The translations under genes and the position numbers were made by a program. DNA of 64,000 nt from JAGQRJ01 sp041402045 (GTDB taxonomy: Bacteria; Planctomycetota; J058): assembly GCA_041402045.1 (NCBI GenBank), contig JAWKSZ010000033.1:1-64000 (forward strand), in the 5' to 3' direction. Shown in pieces: positions 9,611 through 18,547 of this stretch. Each line of letters begins with the position of its first letter. Within the stretch, counting starts at the first letter, position 1. A model generated the notes under the pieces. It saw only the letters and a list, made by a program, of their open reading frames with translations, was not told the DNA's origin and searched no databases.

Positions 9611-10279
9611 GTGTACGCCCAGCCCCCCCGACCCCTGACCCGCGCCGAGGTGCGCGAGGTCGACCGCCGCGCGATCGAGGACCTGGGTGTCCCGGGTGTG
9701 GTGCTCATGGAGAACGCCGGGCGCGGCCTGGCCGACGCGATCGCGCGGGTCGCCCGAGGCGTCGTGACGGTGGTGTGCGGCACAGGGAACAACGGCGGCG
9801 ACGGCTGGGTCGCGGCCCGGCACCTCCTGCTCCGCGGGCACGCCCCGAGCCTGATCCTCTGCGGCGAGCGCGCCAAGGTCACGGGCGACGCGGCCACGAA
9901 CCTGACCGTGCTCGAGCGCGCGGGCGTGCCCTACGCTGTGGCCGCCGACGGCGCGGCCCTCGAGCGGCTGCTGGCCGTCGCTCCGGGCTGGGTCGTCGAC
10001 GCGCTGTTCGGGACCGGGCTCCAGGGCGAGCTGCGCCCCGACGGGCGTGCCTTCGTCGAGGCCCTGGACGCCTGCGGCGCCCCCGTGCTCGCGGTGGACC
10101 TACCTTCGGGGCTGTGCGCCGACACCGGCACTCCGCTGGGCGCAGCGGTGCGCGCCCAGCACACGGTGACCTTCGTCGCGCCCAAGCGCGGGTTCGCGGC
10201 GGCGGCGGACTACGTGGGCCAGGTGGAAGTGGTCTCGATCGGCTGCCCGGCGCAGGCCTGGGCGTTCGCGGCCCCGTGA
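9611..10279 (+). CDS. nnrE: NAD(P)H-hydrate epimerase (YjeF N-terminal domain type)
   Basis: The protein (about 222 residues) repairs damaged nicotinamide cofactors by epimerising R and S forms of NAD(P)H hydrate. VLMENAGRGLADAI, VVCGTGNNGGDGWVAARHL (the nucleotide-binding glycine-rich loop) and VDALFGTGLQGEL, then AVDLPSGLCADTG, are all family signatures. The GTG at 9611 is preferred because AGGAGG stands four bases before it; an in-frame GTG at 9596 is the alternative. Only the epimerase half is present, without the ADP-dependent dehydratase domain fused in many bacteria. It stands alone, divergent from the TPR kinase. Confidence 0.88.
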   Translation: MYAQPPRPLTRAEVREVDRRAIEDLGVPGVVLMENAGRGLADAIARVARGVVTVVCGTGNNGGDGWVAARHLLLRGHAPSLILCGERAKVTGDAATNLTVLERAGVPYAVAADGAALERLLAVAPGWVVDALFGTGLQGELRPDGRAFVEALDACGAPVLAVDLPSGLCADTGTPLGAAVRAQHTVTFVAPKRGFAAAADYVGQVEVVSIGCPAQAWAFAAP

Positions 10280-10328
10280 GGCTGTTGGTCGACCCCGTTC
10301 ACGCTCGGAGCCGGAAGACGAAGGGAAC

Positions 10329-10487
10329 CGCCAAGGCCGCCAAGAGCGCCAAGGCTCCTCCCTGTCGGCCCCTCCTCCAGGTTGGGACGTGAGGCAGCAG
10401 GACGTCGGTTCACGTCGTGTCCCTTGCCTGCGCGAGGTGACCGAATCAGCGGAGCCTTGGCGTCCTTGGCGGTTTGGATTCCTGGTC
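10329..10487. repeat. Composite inverted repeat of the CCGCCAAGGxCGCCAAG family
   Basis: AACCGCCAAGGCCGCCAAG near 10335 is matched in inverted orientation by CTTGGCGTCCTTGGCGGTT near 10465. Related units appear at 18.3-18.5 kb (CGCAAAGGA form) and 34.9-35.1 kb. The outer arms are tandem short repeats around an unrelated centre, like a non-autonomous dispersed element. No gene was seen from 10280 to 10527. Confidence 0.6.
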
Positions 10488-10527
10488 CTGCCGGCGCGGT
10501 TTCGCACCAGCCTCCCGTGACCCGCGC

Positions 10528-11067
10528 TCAGCCCAGCAGGCAGGCCATGAGCGTGACCAGGATCGAGAGCAGGAGCCCCGCGGCGAAGAGCAGCGGGCCG
10601 ACCCAGCGCTGCCGCGCGCCGAGGGTGCGCAGGTAGACCTCGAGCGCGGGCCCGAGGCAGTAGCAGAGGTTCGCGGCCAGGGCGGCGAGCACGCCGTCGA
10701 GGAAGTAGCTCGGCGCCAGGACCCCGGTCCCGAGCACCGCCACGGACACCCCGAACAGGACCGCGTTGTAGGGGATCCGCAACAGCTCCCAGCGCAGGAG
10801 CACGCCCTTGTGCGCGTCGACGAAGCGCCCCAGCGCGGTCTCGGCGGGGGCCGTCGCGGCCAGGCGACCCAGGGCCTCGGTCGCCCCGCAGCTCCCGCAG
10901 CCGTGGCCCTCGCCCCAGCAGGCGGTGTGGTGCCGGGTCAAGCAGCGGCTGCACACCCGCACGTCCTCCTGGGCGGCGCAGGCGTCGTGGCAGAACGGGC
11001 AGCGGGTGGCGGGGTCGTCGGGGGCGACCCGGGGCGGGGCGGGCTTGACGTCGTCGCGCTGGCTCAC
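10528..11067 (-). CDS. Prokaryotic RING-finger-like membrane protein
   Basis: The 179-residue protein begins with a cysteine/histidine cluster: CPFCHDACAAQEDVRVCSRC, then TRHHTACW and CGSCGA. This C-x2-C...C-x2-C-x3-HH-x3-C pattern with a trailing C-x2-C resembles the Prok-RING family. The C-terminal two thirds contain three or four hydrophobic segments (LRIPYNAVLFGVSVAVLG; GVLAALAANLCYCLGPAL; WVGPLLFAAGLLLSILVTLM). A ubiquitin-ligase role is not established for these prokaryotic proteins; zinc binding and membrane insertion are the safe inferences. A minus-strand TAGACT lies only six bases before the GTG start, so the mRNA may be leaderless. Confidence 0.7.
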   Translation of the reverse strand: MSQRDDVKPAPPRVAPDDPATRCPFCHDACAAQEDVRVCSRCLTRHHTACWGEGHGCGSCGATEALGRLAATAPAETALGRFVDAHKGVLLRWELLRIPYNAVLFGVSVAVLGTGVLAPSYFLDGVLAALAANLCYCLGPALEVYLRTLGARQRWVGPLLFAAGLLLSILVTLMACLLG

Positions 11068-11073
11068 CCTCGG

Positions 11074-11079
11074 AGTCTA
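11074..11079 (-). promoter_or_regulatory. Candidate -10 element of the RING-like gene
   Basis: TAGACT on the minus strand six bases before the GTG at 11067. If it is a promoter, transcription would start at or near the start codon. Confidence 0.3.
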
Positions 11080-11090
11080 CTCGCAGGCCG

Positions 11091-12175
11091 TCACCAGCGG
11101 ACGGAGGCGTTGAGCAGCACGCCGAAGTCGGCGGTGGTCTCGGGGTCGACCAGGTTCTCGAGGATCCCGACCTCGAAGCGCCAGCCCTCCCGCGGCTCGA
11201 ACTTGAACCCGCCCGCGATCAGGGTCACGTAGTTGCCCACCAACAGGTCCGAGTCGAAGGTCGGCGAGCCGGGGGTCTGGTCGTTCAGGTCGCGGAACAG
11301 CTTGCGCTGCCGCGGCGACTCGATCCAGCAGTGCACCACGAACGGATCAGGCGTTGACTTCCGCCAGGCCGAGGTGGAGCTGGCCCGCACGCGGTGCTGG
11401 GTCAGCCCCTGGAGGTGCGCGTGGGCGTAGTAGGTCAGCGCGCCGCCCATGTAGAGCACGAACGGCGAGCGCGCCCCCAGCCGCTTGGCGAGGTCCAGGG
11501 TCAAGGACACGTCGACGCCGTCGGAGGGTCGAAGGTCCGGCGGCCGGTGGGCAGGCGGAACAGGAGCCCGGCGGTGACCGCGGGGACGTAGTCGCCGCCC
11601 TCGGTGAGCTTGACCCGGCTCTCGAGGATCAGGTCGCTGAAGCCGGTCCCGGCGTGGTCGTAAGCGAAGGGCTGGCCGTCTGGGAGCCGACCCGTCACCT
11701 GGTAGCGGTTCTCCGGCACGCGGGCGGTCGGCCCCCGGCAGGCCTGAAGGCGTCGTGGAAGCCGTCTGAACGAGTCCATGACGCCGCCCCCGCCACTGGT
11801 AGGGCAGGTTGATCCCCAGCTCGATCGGTCAGAAGAGCCCCAGGCGCGGGCTCCGGTGACGGTGCGCACCTCGCCGTCGATCACGTAGCGCCCGTTGGCG
11901 AAGGCGTAGGTGTTGGACCACGCGCCGCGCACGGCGAAGCCCACCCCCAGGTGCGGGAGCACCTCAGAGCAGGCCCAGGGGACAGCCGGTTCAGGTTCAG
12001 CGGGTAGGGGTCGCTGATCTCGAACAGGCCTGCCCCCAGTTGGGCGGGAGCGGCTCCTCGTCGGGGTCGTGGACCACAGCGGCTCGCCCTCGGCCTCCGC
12101 GGAGGGCGCGGCCTCCTGGGCCAGCGCGCACAGCGGCGCGCACAGCGCCAGGAGCAGGAGTCGGCGGTGGATCAC
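11091..12175 (-). CDS. DUF3187-family outer-membrane-type protein, frameshifted
   Basis: With frame corrections this reads as one protein of about 360 residues. It opens at GTG 12175 with a signal peptide (VIHRRLLLLALCAPLCALAQ). Recognisable DUF3187 features are HLGVGFAVRGAWSNTYAF, RYVIDGEVRTVTG, the GGGVMDSF segment, PENRYQVTGRLPDGQPFAY, FSDLILESRVKL and the C-terminal VSLTLDLAKRLG followed by the clean last 139 codons ending in LLNASVRW. The alternating beta pattern and terminal aromatic residue fit an outer-membrane beta barrel; the family has no assigned function. At least three shifts are needed, in short G/C runs. Its start overlaps the lgt stop by four bases (GTGA). Confidence 0.65.
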
Positions 12176-13025
12176 GCCTTGCCCTTCGGTTCGGGCGGGC
12201 CCTCGGGCACCGCGTCGTGGGGGAGCGGCGGCGCCGCCGGCAGGCGCAGCGCGCGCAACTGCGGGACGGTGGAACGCGAGCGAGAGCAGCGCGGTCCCCA
12301 GCCCGATCGTGGTCGAGGTCGAGCCCGAGCAGCGTGCCCCGGCCGCGTCGTCGCGGAACTGCTCGAGGCAGGCGCGGGCCAGGCCGTAGCCCAGGCCGAA
12401 GCCCAGGAGCACCGTGCCCTCGCGCCGCGGCTGGCGGAACCCTGAGCCAGATCGAGGAACGCCCCAGGCCGAGGCCCACGACCGAGGCCGGGAGCTGGAC
12501 CGGGAACACGGGGAGCGAGGTCCCGCCCTCGGCGACCAGGCCTCGCGCGAGGTGGTCCTCGTAGGCCGGGCTCCCGGTGGGAAGCGCACGCCCCAGTCGT
12601 CGGTGACGTAGCCGTAGTCGCAGCCGTAGAGGAAGCAGCCGACCCGCGTCAGGCGCCCAGGCCCGGGCCATGGTCGGCTCGCCGCGTCGCCGAAGCGCCA
12701 GAAGGGGACCTTGGCAGAGCCGCGCGGCCACGATCCCGGCCAGCGTCGCCGAGACGAAGGCGCCGTAGGCCGTGCGCCCGGAGTGGGTCAGCTGGAACAG
12801 CTCGCTGAACGGGCGACCGTTGACGATCCAGGTCGTGCACCCGGCCGCCCACGAGCCCGACCACGATCACGGTCAGGACCATCCACCACGCCCGGCGCTC
12901 CTCGATCCCCGAGCGCCGGCTGAGGTAGACCGCAGAGGTGCGCGCCGATCACACGACAGCCCGAGCATGACGCCGTAGCTGAAGACGGGGTGACCGTTGG
13001 GCAGGGTGAACAGGACCGGCAGCAT
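12172..13025 (-). CDS. lgt: Prolipoprotein diacylglyceryl transferase, frameshifted
   Basis: Lgt transfers diacylglycerol from phosphatidylglycerol to the cysteine of prelipoproteins at the inner membrane. The ATG at 13025 gives MLPVLFTLPNGHPVFSYGVM, a typical Lgt start. Further pieces in different frames are SGRTAYGAFVSATLAGIVAA, the region encoding GCFLYGCDYGYVTDDWGV (the conserved glycine/cysteine motif), FPTGSPAYEDHLARGLV and FPVQLPASVVGLGLG. The total length (about 284 codons) is normal once roughly five single-base shifts are allowed. Lgt is essential in most Gram-negative bacteria, and this window encodes several lipoproteins, so sequencing error is more likely than gene loss. A TAAGAT hexamer ends seven bases before the ATG, with no ribosome site visible. 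Confidence 0.72.
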
Positions 13026-13032
13026 GGGCGCG

Positions 13033-13038
13033 ATCTTA
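13033..13038 (-). promoter_or_regulatory. Candidate -10 element of lgt
   Basis: TAAGAT on the minus strand seven bases before the lgt ATG; a leaderless transcript is possible. Confidence 0.28.
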
Positions 13039-13052
13039 CCCGTTCGGTCGGC

Positions 13053-14205
13053 TCACGCTCCGCGCCGGTGGATCAACTCCCAGGCGCGCTCCAGGATCGG
13101 GCGCAGGTTGGGAACGCGACCTCGGAGATCGCGTCGCGCCCGCGGATCCACTCCACGCCCACGATCCCCTCGATCAACGCCGGGTTGAAGTCCGGCGTGG
13201 GGTTGTCGCAGCGCAGGAAGTAGTGCGGTCGAAGATCGCCTTGCCCTCCGGCGTGCGGAAGGCGTAGCGGTTGGCCGCGAGCTGCTCGACGACCTCGACC
13301 TCGTCGGCGATCCCGAACTCCTCGCGCACCTCGCGCACGCGGCCTGGGCCGGGGTCTCCCCGGCTCGAGCTTGCCCTTGGGCAGCTCGAGCGCCCGTCAG
13401 GGCCCCAGCGCCCGCTGCGTCGCTGCCGCCGGCGGCGGCCGCTGCTCTTGCGCCGCTCCACACCGCTCGGCGGCGACGCGCTCTCGCGCCGACGCTCGAC
13501 CTGGCGGCGATCCGAGGGTCCCGCGGCTCCTCGTCAGGGGAGATCCCAGGTCCTCGAGCATCATGCGCCGCGTCTCCTTGCGCGGCTTGCGGTGCGGATC
13601 AGGGCGAACTCGACGTCGGGCTCGGTCCCCCGCACCAACACCCCGCCCGCGGAGATCTGGCGCGTGAAGCCCGGGCGCAGCGGGCGGATACTTGAGCAGC
13701 ACCGCGTCCGCGGCGACCAGCCGGTCACCGCCCACGTCGAGGGGATCCCCTGCCGGTTGGCCCGCGCGACCTCGACCACGAGCACGCGGTCGTCGTCGGC
13801 GTGGAACGGCTCCTCCAGCCGCAGCTCGTGCCCGGCGCTCAGCCCGCCCGCGAGGATCGACTCGCGCTCCCCGGCTCGAGGATCGCGAAGGCGAAGTCGT
13901 CGGCTCCGTGGGCTCGCGCTGGATCCGGATCCCCGGCACGCTGTGCCCGGAGCGCGCGGATCCGGGCGCCGACCAGCTCGAAGCGCCCGTTGCCCGAGTC
14001 GGCGACCACGTCGGCGACCTGCGCCGAACTCAGCTCGAAGGGCAAGCGCTGCCGCACGTTGATCTCGCGCACGGGTCGGCGACCTCGACCCAGCCCTCGG
14101 TGTGCGGGGTCAGGCCCACGGTGTCGGGCGGTGACGCAACAAGAAGGCCAGCAGCTTGCTGACCTTGATCGCGTCGAACGCTCCGTCTTGGGGGACTGAC
14201 ACCAC
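13053..14205 (-). CDS. KptA/Tpt1-like RNA 2'-phosphotransferase domain fused to a Nudix domain, frameshifted
   Basis: Read across several single-base shifts, one protein of about 380 residues emerges, starting at GTG 14202 or 14205. The first third has KptA/Tpt1 features: KVSKLLAFLLRH, then in the next frame LTPHTEGWVEVAD, SSAQVADVVADSGNGRFELV, ARIRALR and a GHSVPG-type sequence. Family members remove a 2'-phosphate from RNA using NAD+. The second KptA half is altered: the usual YHGT is replaced by FAFAILEPG. The C-terminal part is a Nudix hydrolase: ISAGGVLVRGTEPDVEFALI, a P-K-GKLEPGE-like loop read in pieces, REVREEFGI (box residues REVREE) and NRYAFRTPEGKAIF. Two separate genes joined by an error is the alternative, but no stop/start pair separates them. 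It lies upstream of lgt and divergent from the GT9 gene. Confidence 0.62.
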
Positions 14206-14293
14206 GCCGCCTTACACCACGACCTTATAGCAGCTCGCCGAGACTCAGGCACGCGCGGCCTGCTCGGCGGGGCTCTGTGGGGCCGGGCTGGGT

Positions 14294-14299
14294 TACGCT
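14294..14299 (+). promoter_or_regulatory. Candidate -10 element of the GT9 gene
   Basis: TACGCT six bases before the GTG at 14306, no ribosome site visible. This resembles the layout at lgt and the RING-like gene. Confidence 0.28.
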
Positions 14300-14305
14300 C
14301 TGCGG

Positions 14306-15428
14306 GTGAGCGACGCGCCCCCCGCGGATCCTGATCGTGCGACTCGGCGCTGGGCGACGTGATCCACGTGCTCCCCGCGCTGAGCGCGCTGCGCCGGCAC
14401 TGGCCCGACGCCCACCTCGGCTGGGCGGTGGAGACCGCGGCCGCGTCCCTGCTCCTGGGGCACCCCCAGCTCGACCGGGTGCACGTGATCGCGCGCAAGG
14501 AGTGGGCCACGCGGCTCAAGCGCGGGGCGGGGCTCTCGGTGGGCACCGAGGCGCGGCAGGCGGTGGCCGAGATCCGCGCCGAGGGCTACACCCACGCGAT
14601 CGACTTCCAGAGCAACTTCCGCTCGAGCCTGGTGGCCCGGCTCTCTGGCGCCAAGGTCCGGGTGGGCCGCCCAAGCCCTTCGCCCAAGGAGTTCAGCCCG
14701 CTGTTCAGCACCCTGCGCCCGGACCCGATCGACCCCCAGGCGCACAAGATCCTGCGCAATATGGAGTTGCTTCGCCCGCTGGGGGTCGCGCTGGACCCGG
14801 TGCCCCAGGGCGAGCTGCCCCCGCGCGACCCGGCGGTCGCCGCCGAGCTCCGCGCGCAGCCAGGGCCCCACGTGCTCGTGCAGCCCGGCGTCAGCCGCTT
14901 CGGCGCGCTCAAGGCCTTACCCCGCCGCCCACTACGTCCAAGTCGCCCGCGGGCTCGTGGCGAGCGGCGCGCGGGTGTGGATCTCCTACGGCCCCGGCGA
15001 GCTCCCGCTGGCCGAGCACGTGGTGGCCGGGGCCCCGGGCGCGCCTGGCCCCGAGACCCGCTCGGTCCTGGACTTCGTGGCCCTGCTCGAGGCCGCGGAC
15101 TTGTTCGTGGGGGTGGATTCGGGGCCGCTGCACCTGGCCGCCTGCGTGGGCACGCCGGTGCTCGGGCTCTACGGACCCAAGTCCCCCTCGATCTACGGCC
15201 CGTTCTTCGAGCCGTCCCGGGTGGTCCGCTCGGGCTACCCCTGCTCGCCCTGCACCTACCGCCGCTGCCCGCTGCGAGGTGCGCCGGAGGAGACCCCCAC
15301 GGGTACTGGCGCATCTCGCCGTGCATGGACACTCTGGACCCGCAGGACGTCACTGGCCGCAGCCCTCGAGCTGCTGCCGCCGCACGATCCGTCTTCTACA
15401 ATCCAAGGGGAGCCGAGGGGTCCCATGA
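14306..15428 (+). CDS. GT9 (heptosyltransferase-type) glycosyltransferase, frameshifted
   Basis: The corrected protein is about 370 residues. Near the start RILIVRL and ALGDVIHVLPALSALRRHWP form the N-terminal motif of family GT9, which adds ADP-heptose or related sugars to lipopolysaccharide cores. GYTHAIDFQSNFRSSLVARL and HVLVQPGVSRFGALK follow. After a shift near 14918, ADLFVGVDSGPLHLAACVG and PVLGLYGPKSP give the C-terminal nucleotide-sugar site, then CSPCTYRRCPL. Shifts occur in the C6 run at 14318-14323, near 14335, 14918 and 15295. The 3' end overlaps the next start by ATGA. The sugar donor is not predictable from the motif alone. Confidence 0.78.
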
Positions 15429-16843
15429 CCGAGGAACACGAAGGCGCCGTGTTCGAGCCGCTGAACCCGACCAGCACGCGCACGGAGTCGGCCGAGCCCA
15501 GAACCTCGACGCCGCTGGTCATGGAAGGCGACGAGCCCGAGGACTGGAGCAGACGTTCCAGGGCCCGCCGTATGCGCCGAGCTCCTGGGCGAGGTCAAGG
15601 CGCTGCGCTCGCGGAACCAGCTCTTGCGGGCCGAGCGCACCTCCATGGCCGGAGCGCAGAAATGCGCGCTCGAGGTCGTGATCGAGTCGCTGCGCGAGAA
15701 GCTCGAGAACCTGACCGACCTCGCCGCCGAGCTCGAGGCCCCGGGTGAGCTGGGCGAGGCGCTGGAGAGATCCGCCAGACCCTGGGCGACGCGCGTCGAA
15801 TCGCCGAGAGCAAGAGGCGGTGCTCGAGGGCGAGCTCGAGGAGGAGCGCGCCGCGCGCCTGCGCGAGCGGCGAACCCTCGAGATCGGGTCAGCGAGCTGC
15901 AGGAGGAGTCGATCGGCTTCCGCTCGGGCGCGACTCGCTGCGCGAGCGGCTCGGCATCTCGACCACCAGCTCAAGGAGGCCAGGCCAAGCTGCGCGAGTT
16001 CGAGCCTGCGCGACGCGCGGCCACGAGCCTCGAGGAGGCGGTCGAGGCCGAGGCCAGGCTCCAGCACGTGGAGACCGAGCTCAAGGCCGTGCGCACCACC
16101 CTCGAGAGCCGCGACAGCAGCTCGTCGACCTGCGCACCCGGCGTCGAGCTCGAGGAGGAGCTCGTCGCCGCGCGCTCCACGACCGCGGCGATCGAGACCC
16201 GGATCGCCTCGATCGAGGCCGAGCGCGAGGGCGTGCGCGCCGGGCTGATCGCGGCCCAGGAGAAGCTCGGCTCGCAGACCGTCGACAGCGAGCAGCTGCG
16301 CGCCCTCGAGGCCGAGCTCCAGACCGCGGTCAGGAGAAGGAGGCCTCGGAGGAGGCCTACCGCCAGCTCTACGAGAACGCCGAGGCCTGGGAGGCCCGGG
16401 CCAGCGAGCTCGAGGAGGCGCTGAGCGCGACCCAGGGCCTGCTCAACGACCGCGAGCAGGAGCTCCAGGATCGCCTCGAGCAGCTCAAGGACTCCCAGGA
16501 GGAGGCCCTCGAGTCGCGCTCGAGGCGGAGCAGCGCGCGCGGCCAGGAGGCCCAGGCGCGGGAGCTGCTCGGACGGAACAAGACCGGGCGGCTCAAGCGC
16601 GACGCCGAGGAGGCCGACGACCTGCGGCAGAAGCTCAAGCGCCGCGACCAGCAGCTCGAGGAGGTCAACGACACGATCCGCGAGCTGCGCCCGCTCCTCG
16701 ACGACCTCGACAAGGAGAACCGCCGCCTGGCCCGGCTCCTCGGCGACGCCCGCTCCCGCGGCCGCGTCGACGTGGAGGAACTGCTCAAGCGCGAGAAGCT
16801 CCTGCGCAAGCTCGACAAGCTCGCGAGTCAGCGCAAGGACTGA
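15425..16843 (+). CDS. Long coiled-coil protein, frameshifted, function unknown
   Basis: ATG 15425 opens MTEEHEGAVFEPLNPTSTRT. The rest, read through many shifts, is almost entirely Glu/Arg/Leu heptad-type helix: ALEVVIESLREKLENLTDLA, ELEEERAARLRERRTLE, ETELKAVRTTLESRDS, and from about 16340 a clean run (YENAEAWEARASELEEALSA; RRDQQLEEVNDTIRELRPLL) to LRKLDKLASQRKD at TGA 16841. About 470 residues are expected. There is no membrane segment or catalytic motif; it resembles structural or scaffold coiled-coil proteins. It overlaps the GT9 gene by four bases and probably shares its transcript. Confidence 0.65.
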
Positions 16844-16851
16844 GGCCAGCG

Positions 16852-17799
16852 GTGATCAGCAAGGTCCACGTTCAGAACTACCGCTGCCTGAAGTCGGTCG
16901 ACGTGGACCTGGCGCCGCTTGACGGTGTTGATCGGTGAGAACGACACCGGCAAGTCGAACTTCCTCGGCGCGCTCAAGAACTTGCAGGTCAACGACTGGG
17001 ACAACCCGGAGAATCGACGTCTGGGTGACAGGCGAGGCAGTATTCGAGGCTGGAATGAGCGTGGAGACGAGTCGGGCGAGGAGTCGGCATGGGAAGGGCG
17101 CTACGCTTGGCTGGAAGCTAGACGCGATCCGCCGGTCTCATTGCCAGCGAGTGGGCCGGCCATGACCGCCGGGGAACCGATTCCATGCGGCTTGGCAATG
17201 ACGGCGCCAGTGTCCCCGCGCTCCTCGACCACTTCCTACGGACCGACAGGGAGCGCTTCGACTATCTGCGAGAGGCCAAGCAACGCATTCGAGGGCTGAG
17301 CGACCTCAAGATCCGCCTGGCTGACCAAAACCGCCATGTCGCGCTCGACCTCAAGCTTGAATCGGGTTACGAATTCTCGGCGGACCAGGCTTCCGCAGGC
17401 GTCAAGAACCTCCTCTCTCATCGCCTTGGCTCACCACCCGTCTCCGCCAGACCTCCTCCTCCTCGAGGAGCCAGAGAACGGCCTTCATCCCAGACGTTTG
17501 TCGGCCGTGATCCGCCTGCTTCGCGCGCTCTCCAAGGTGAGTTCGCCTACGGCGGGACTCGCCCCTGCCAGGTCGTGCTCTCGACACATTCCCCCTACCT
17601 CTTGGACGAGATTGACCCTGAGACCGAGCAGGTTCTCGTGTTTAGCCGTGAGAACGACGGCAGCCGCTGCGCCAAAGCAATCGACAAGAGGGCCTGAAGG
17701 TGTTCCTCGACGAGTTCAAGCTGGGCGAAGTGTGGTTTAACGAGCAGGAAGCCGGGCTCACGAAGCGAGCAAGGGCGCGCTGCAGCTCGCGATCCTAGG
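16852..17799 (+). pseudogene. AAA/OLD-type ATPase, degenerate and probably truncated
   Basis: GTG 16852 begins VISKVHVQNYRCLKSVDVDL, the classic first strand of OLD/RecF-like ATPases. One base off frame comes TVLIGENDTGKSNFL, a Walker A loop. At the other end LLLLEEPENGLHPRRL is Walker B and VVLSTHSPYLLDEI the switch histidine region, in a third frame. The middle is shortened and scrambled; only about 315 codons remain of the 370-450 usual. The last coding-like stretch, QLAILGDGSRDEAMLPG, runs directly into the 43-bp repeat array, so the original 3' end is lost or replaced. Such ATPases often belong to defence or DNA-repair pairs, but no intact partner is present. Base composition is somewhat less GC-rich than in neighbouring genes. 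Confidence 0.6.
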
Positions 17800-17833
17800 C
17801 GACGGCAGCCGCGACGAGGCCATGCTGCCTGGG

Positions 17834-18136
17834 CTGCAGACGTTCGCGAACGGGTGTACGACTGGGTCGACCCACTCTGCAGACGTTCGCGAACGGGTGT
17901 AGAACTGGGTCGACCCACTCTACAGGCGTTCGCGAACGGGTGTACGACCAGGTCGACCCCACTCTGCAGGCGTTCGCGAACGGGTGTGCGACCAGGTCGA
18001 CCCACTCTGCAGGCGTTCGCGAACGGGTGTCCGACCAGGTCGACCCACTCTGCAGGCGTTCGCGAACGGGTGTACGACTGGGTCGACCCACTCCTGCAGG
18101 CGTTCGCGAACGGGTGTACGACCGGGTCGACCGGGA
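17834..18136. repeat. Seven tandem 43/44-bp repeats made of nested palindromes
   Basis: Units start at 17834, 17877, 17920, 17964, 18007, 18050 and 18094 (steps 43, 43, 44, 43, 43, 44). Each holds CTGCAG (CTACAG in one unit), the 12-bp palindrome CGTTCGCGAACG and the palindrome GGTCGACC, in the same order. Differences cluster between the last two palindromes (GTACGACTGG, GTGCGACCAGG and similar). The period is not a multiple of three, so the array does not encode a repeat protein. It abuts the broken ATPase gene. Confidence 0.85.
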
Positions 18137-18199
18137 GTGTCCGGTTTTCTGTGTATGGCCCAGCGGCTGGGTTGCACGGGGAATCGCACGCCAAACAGA

Positions 18200-18240
18200 G
18201 GTAGGGGCGGGGTTTATCCCCGCCCGCGAAAGGCCGGGCG
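18200..18240. repeat. Dispersed GTAGGGGCGGGGTTTATCCC element
   Basis: GTAGGGGCGGGGTTTATCCC with a following CCGCCCG and a GCGAAAGGCCGGGCGGG hairpin. The same core occurs twice, in inverted arrangement, at 28.7-28.9 kb. Confidence 0.6.
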
Positions 18241-18297
18241 GGCTCGAGGTCGTACGGCAGCTCGGCTGCACCCGAACTTAGGGGGTCGAGGTCGGGT

Positions 18298-18514
18298 AGA
18301 TGCCTTTGACCGCAAAGGACGCAAAGGACGCAAAGGGACGCAAAGGTCTGCTACGCCAGGAGTTTCGCGCGACTCAGCTCCGCCAGGTCCGGATCTGGGC
18401 GGAGCTACACTCGAACCTCCCGTGCTGGGTCCGCTGACTTCTTCGCAACGATCGGGATAGCAAGCCTTTGCGTGCCTTTGCGTCCTTTGCGTCCTTTGCG
18501 GTTAAGAGCATCTG
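18298..18514. repeat. Composite inverted repeat of the CCGCAAAGGACGCAAAGGA family
   Basis: The left arm (about 18298-18352) holds four tandem CGCAAAGG-type units. The right arm (18459-18514) is its reverse complement over about 55 bases, with few mismatches. The centre includes a smaller AGCTCCGCC/GGCGGAGCT hairpin. No coding gene is apparent between 17800 and 18547; the whole stretch is repeats. Confidence 0.7.
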
Positions 18515-18547
18515 CCCGCCTCGGATCGCCGCGTACCCGGTGCGCAC

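Noticed and set aside
17834..18136. CRISPR array
   Set aside because: The units are tandem and almost wholly conserved; there are no 30-bp unique spacers and no cas genes nearby. Only 8-11 bases vary per unit.
17854..18204. Coding repeats spanning the 43-bp array on both strands
   Set aside because: The period is not a multiple of three, so translated repeats come only from the array's lack of stops; the peptides (TRSRTPAEWVDL-like) look like translated repeat DNA.
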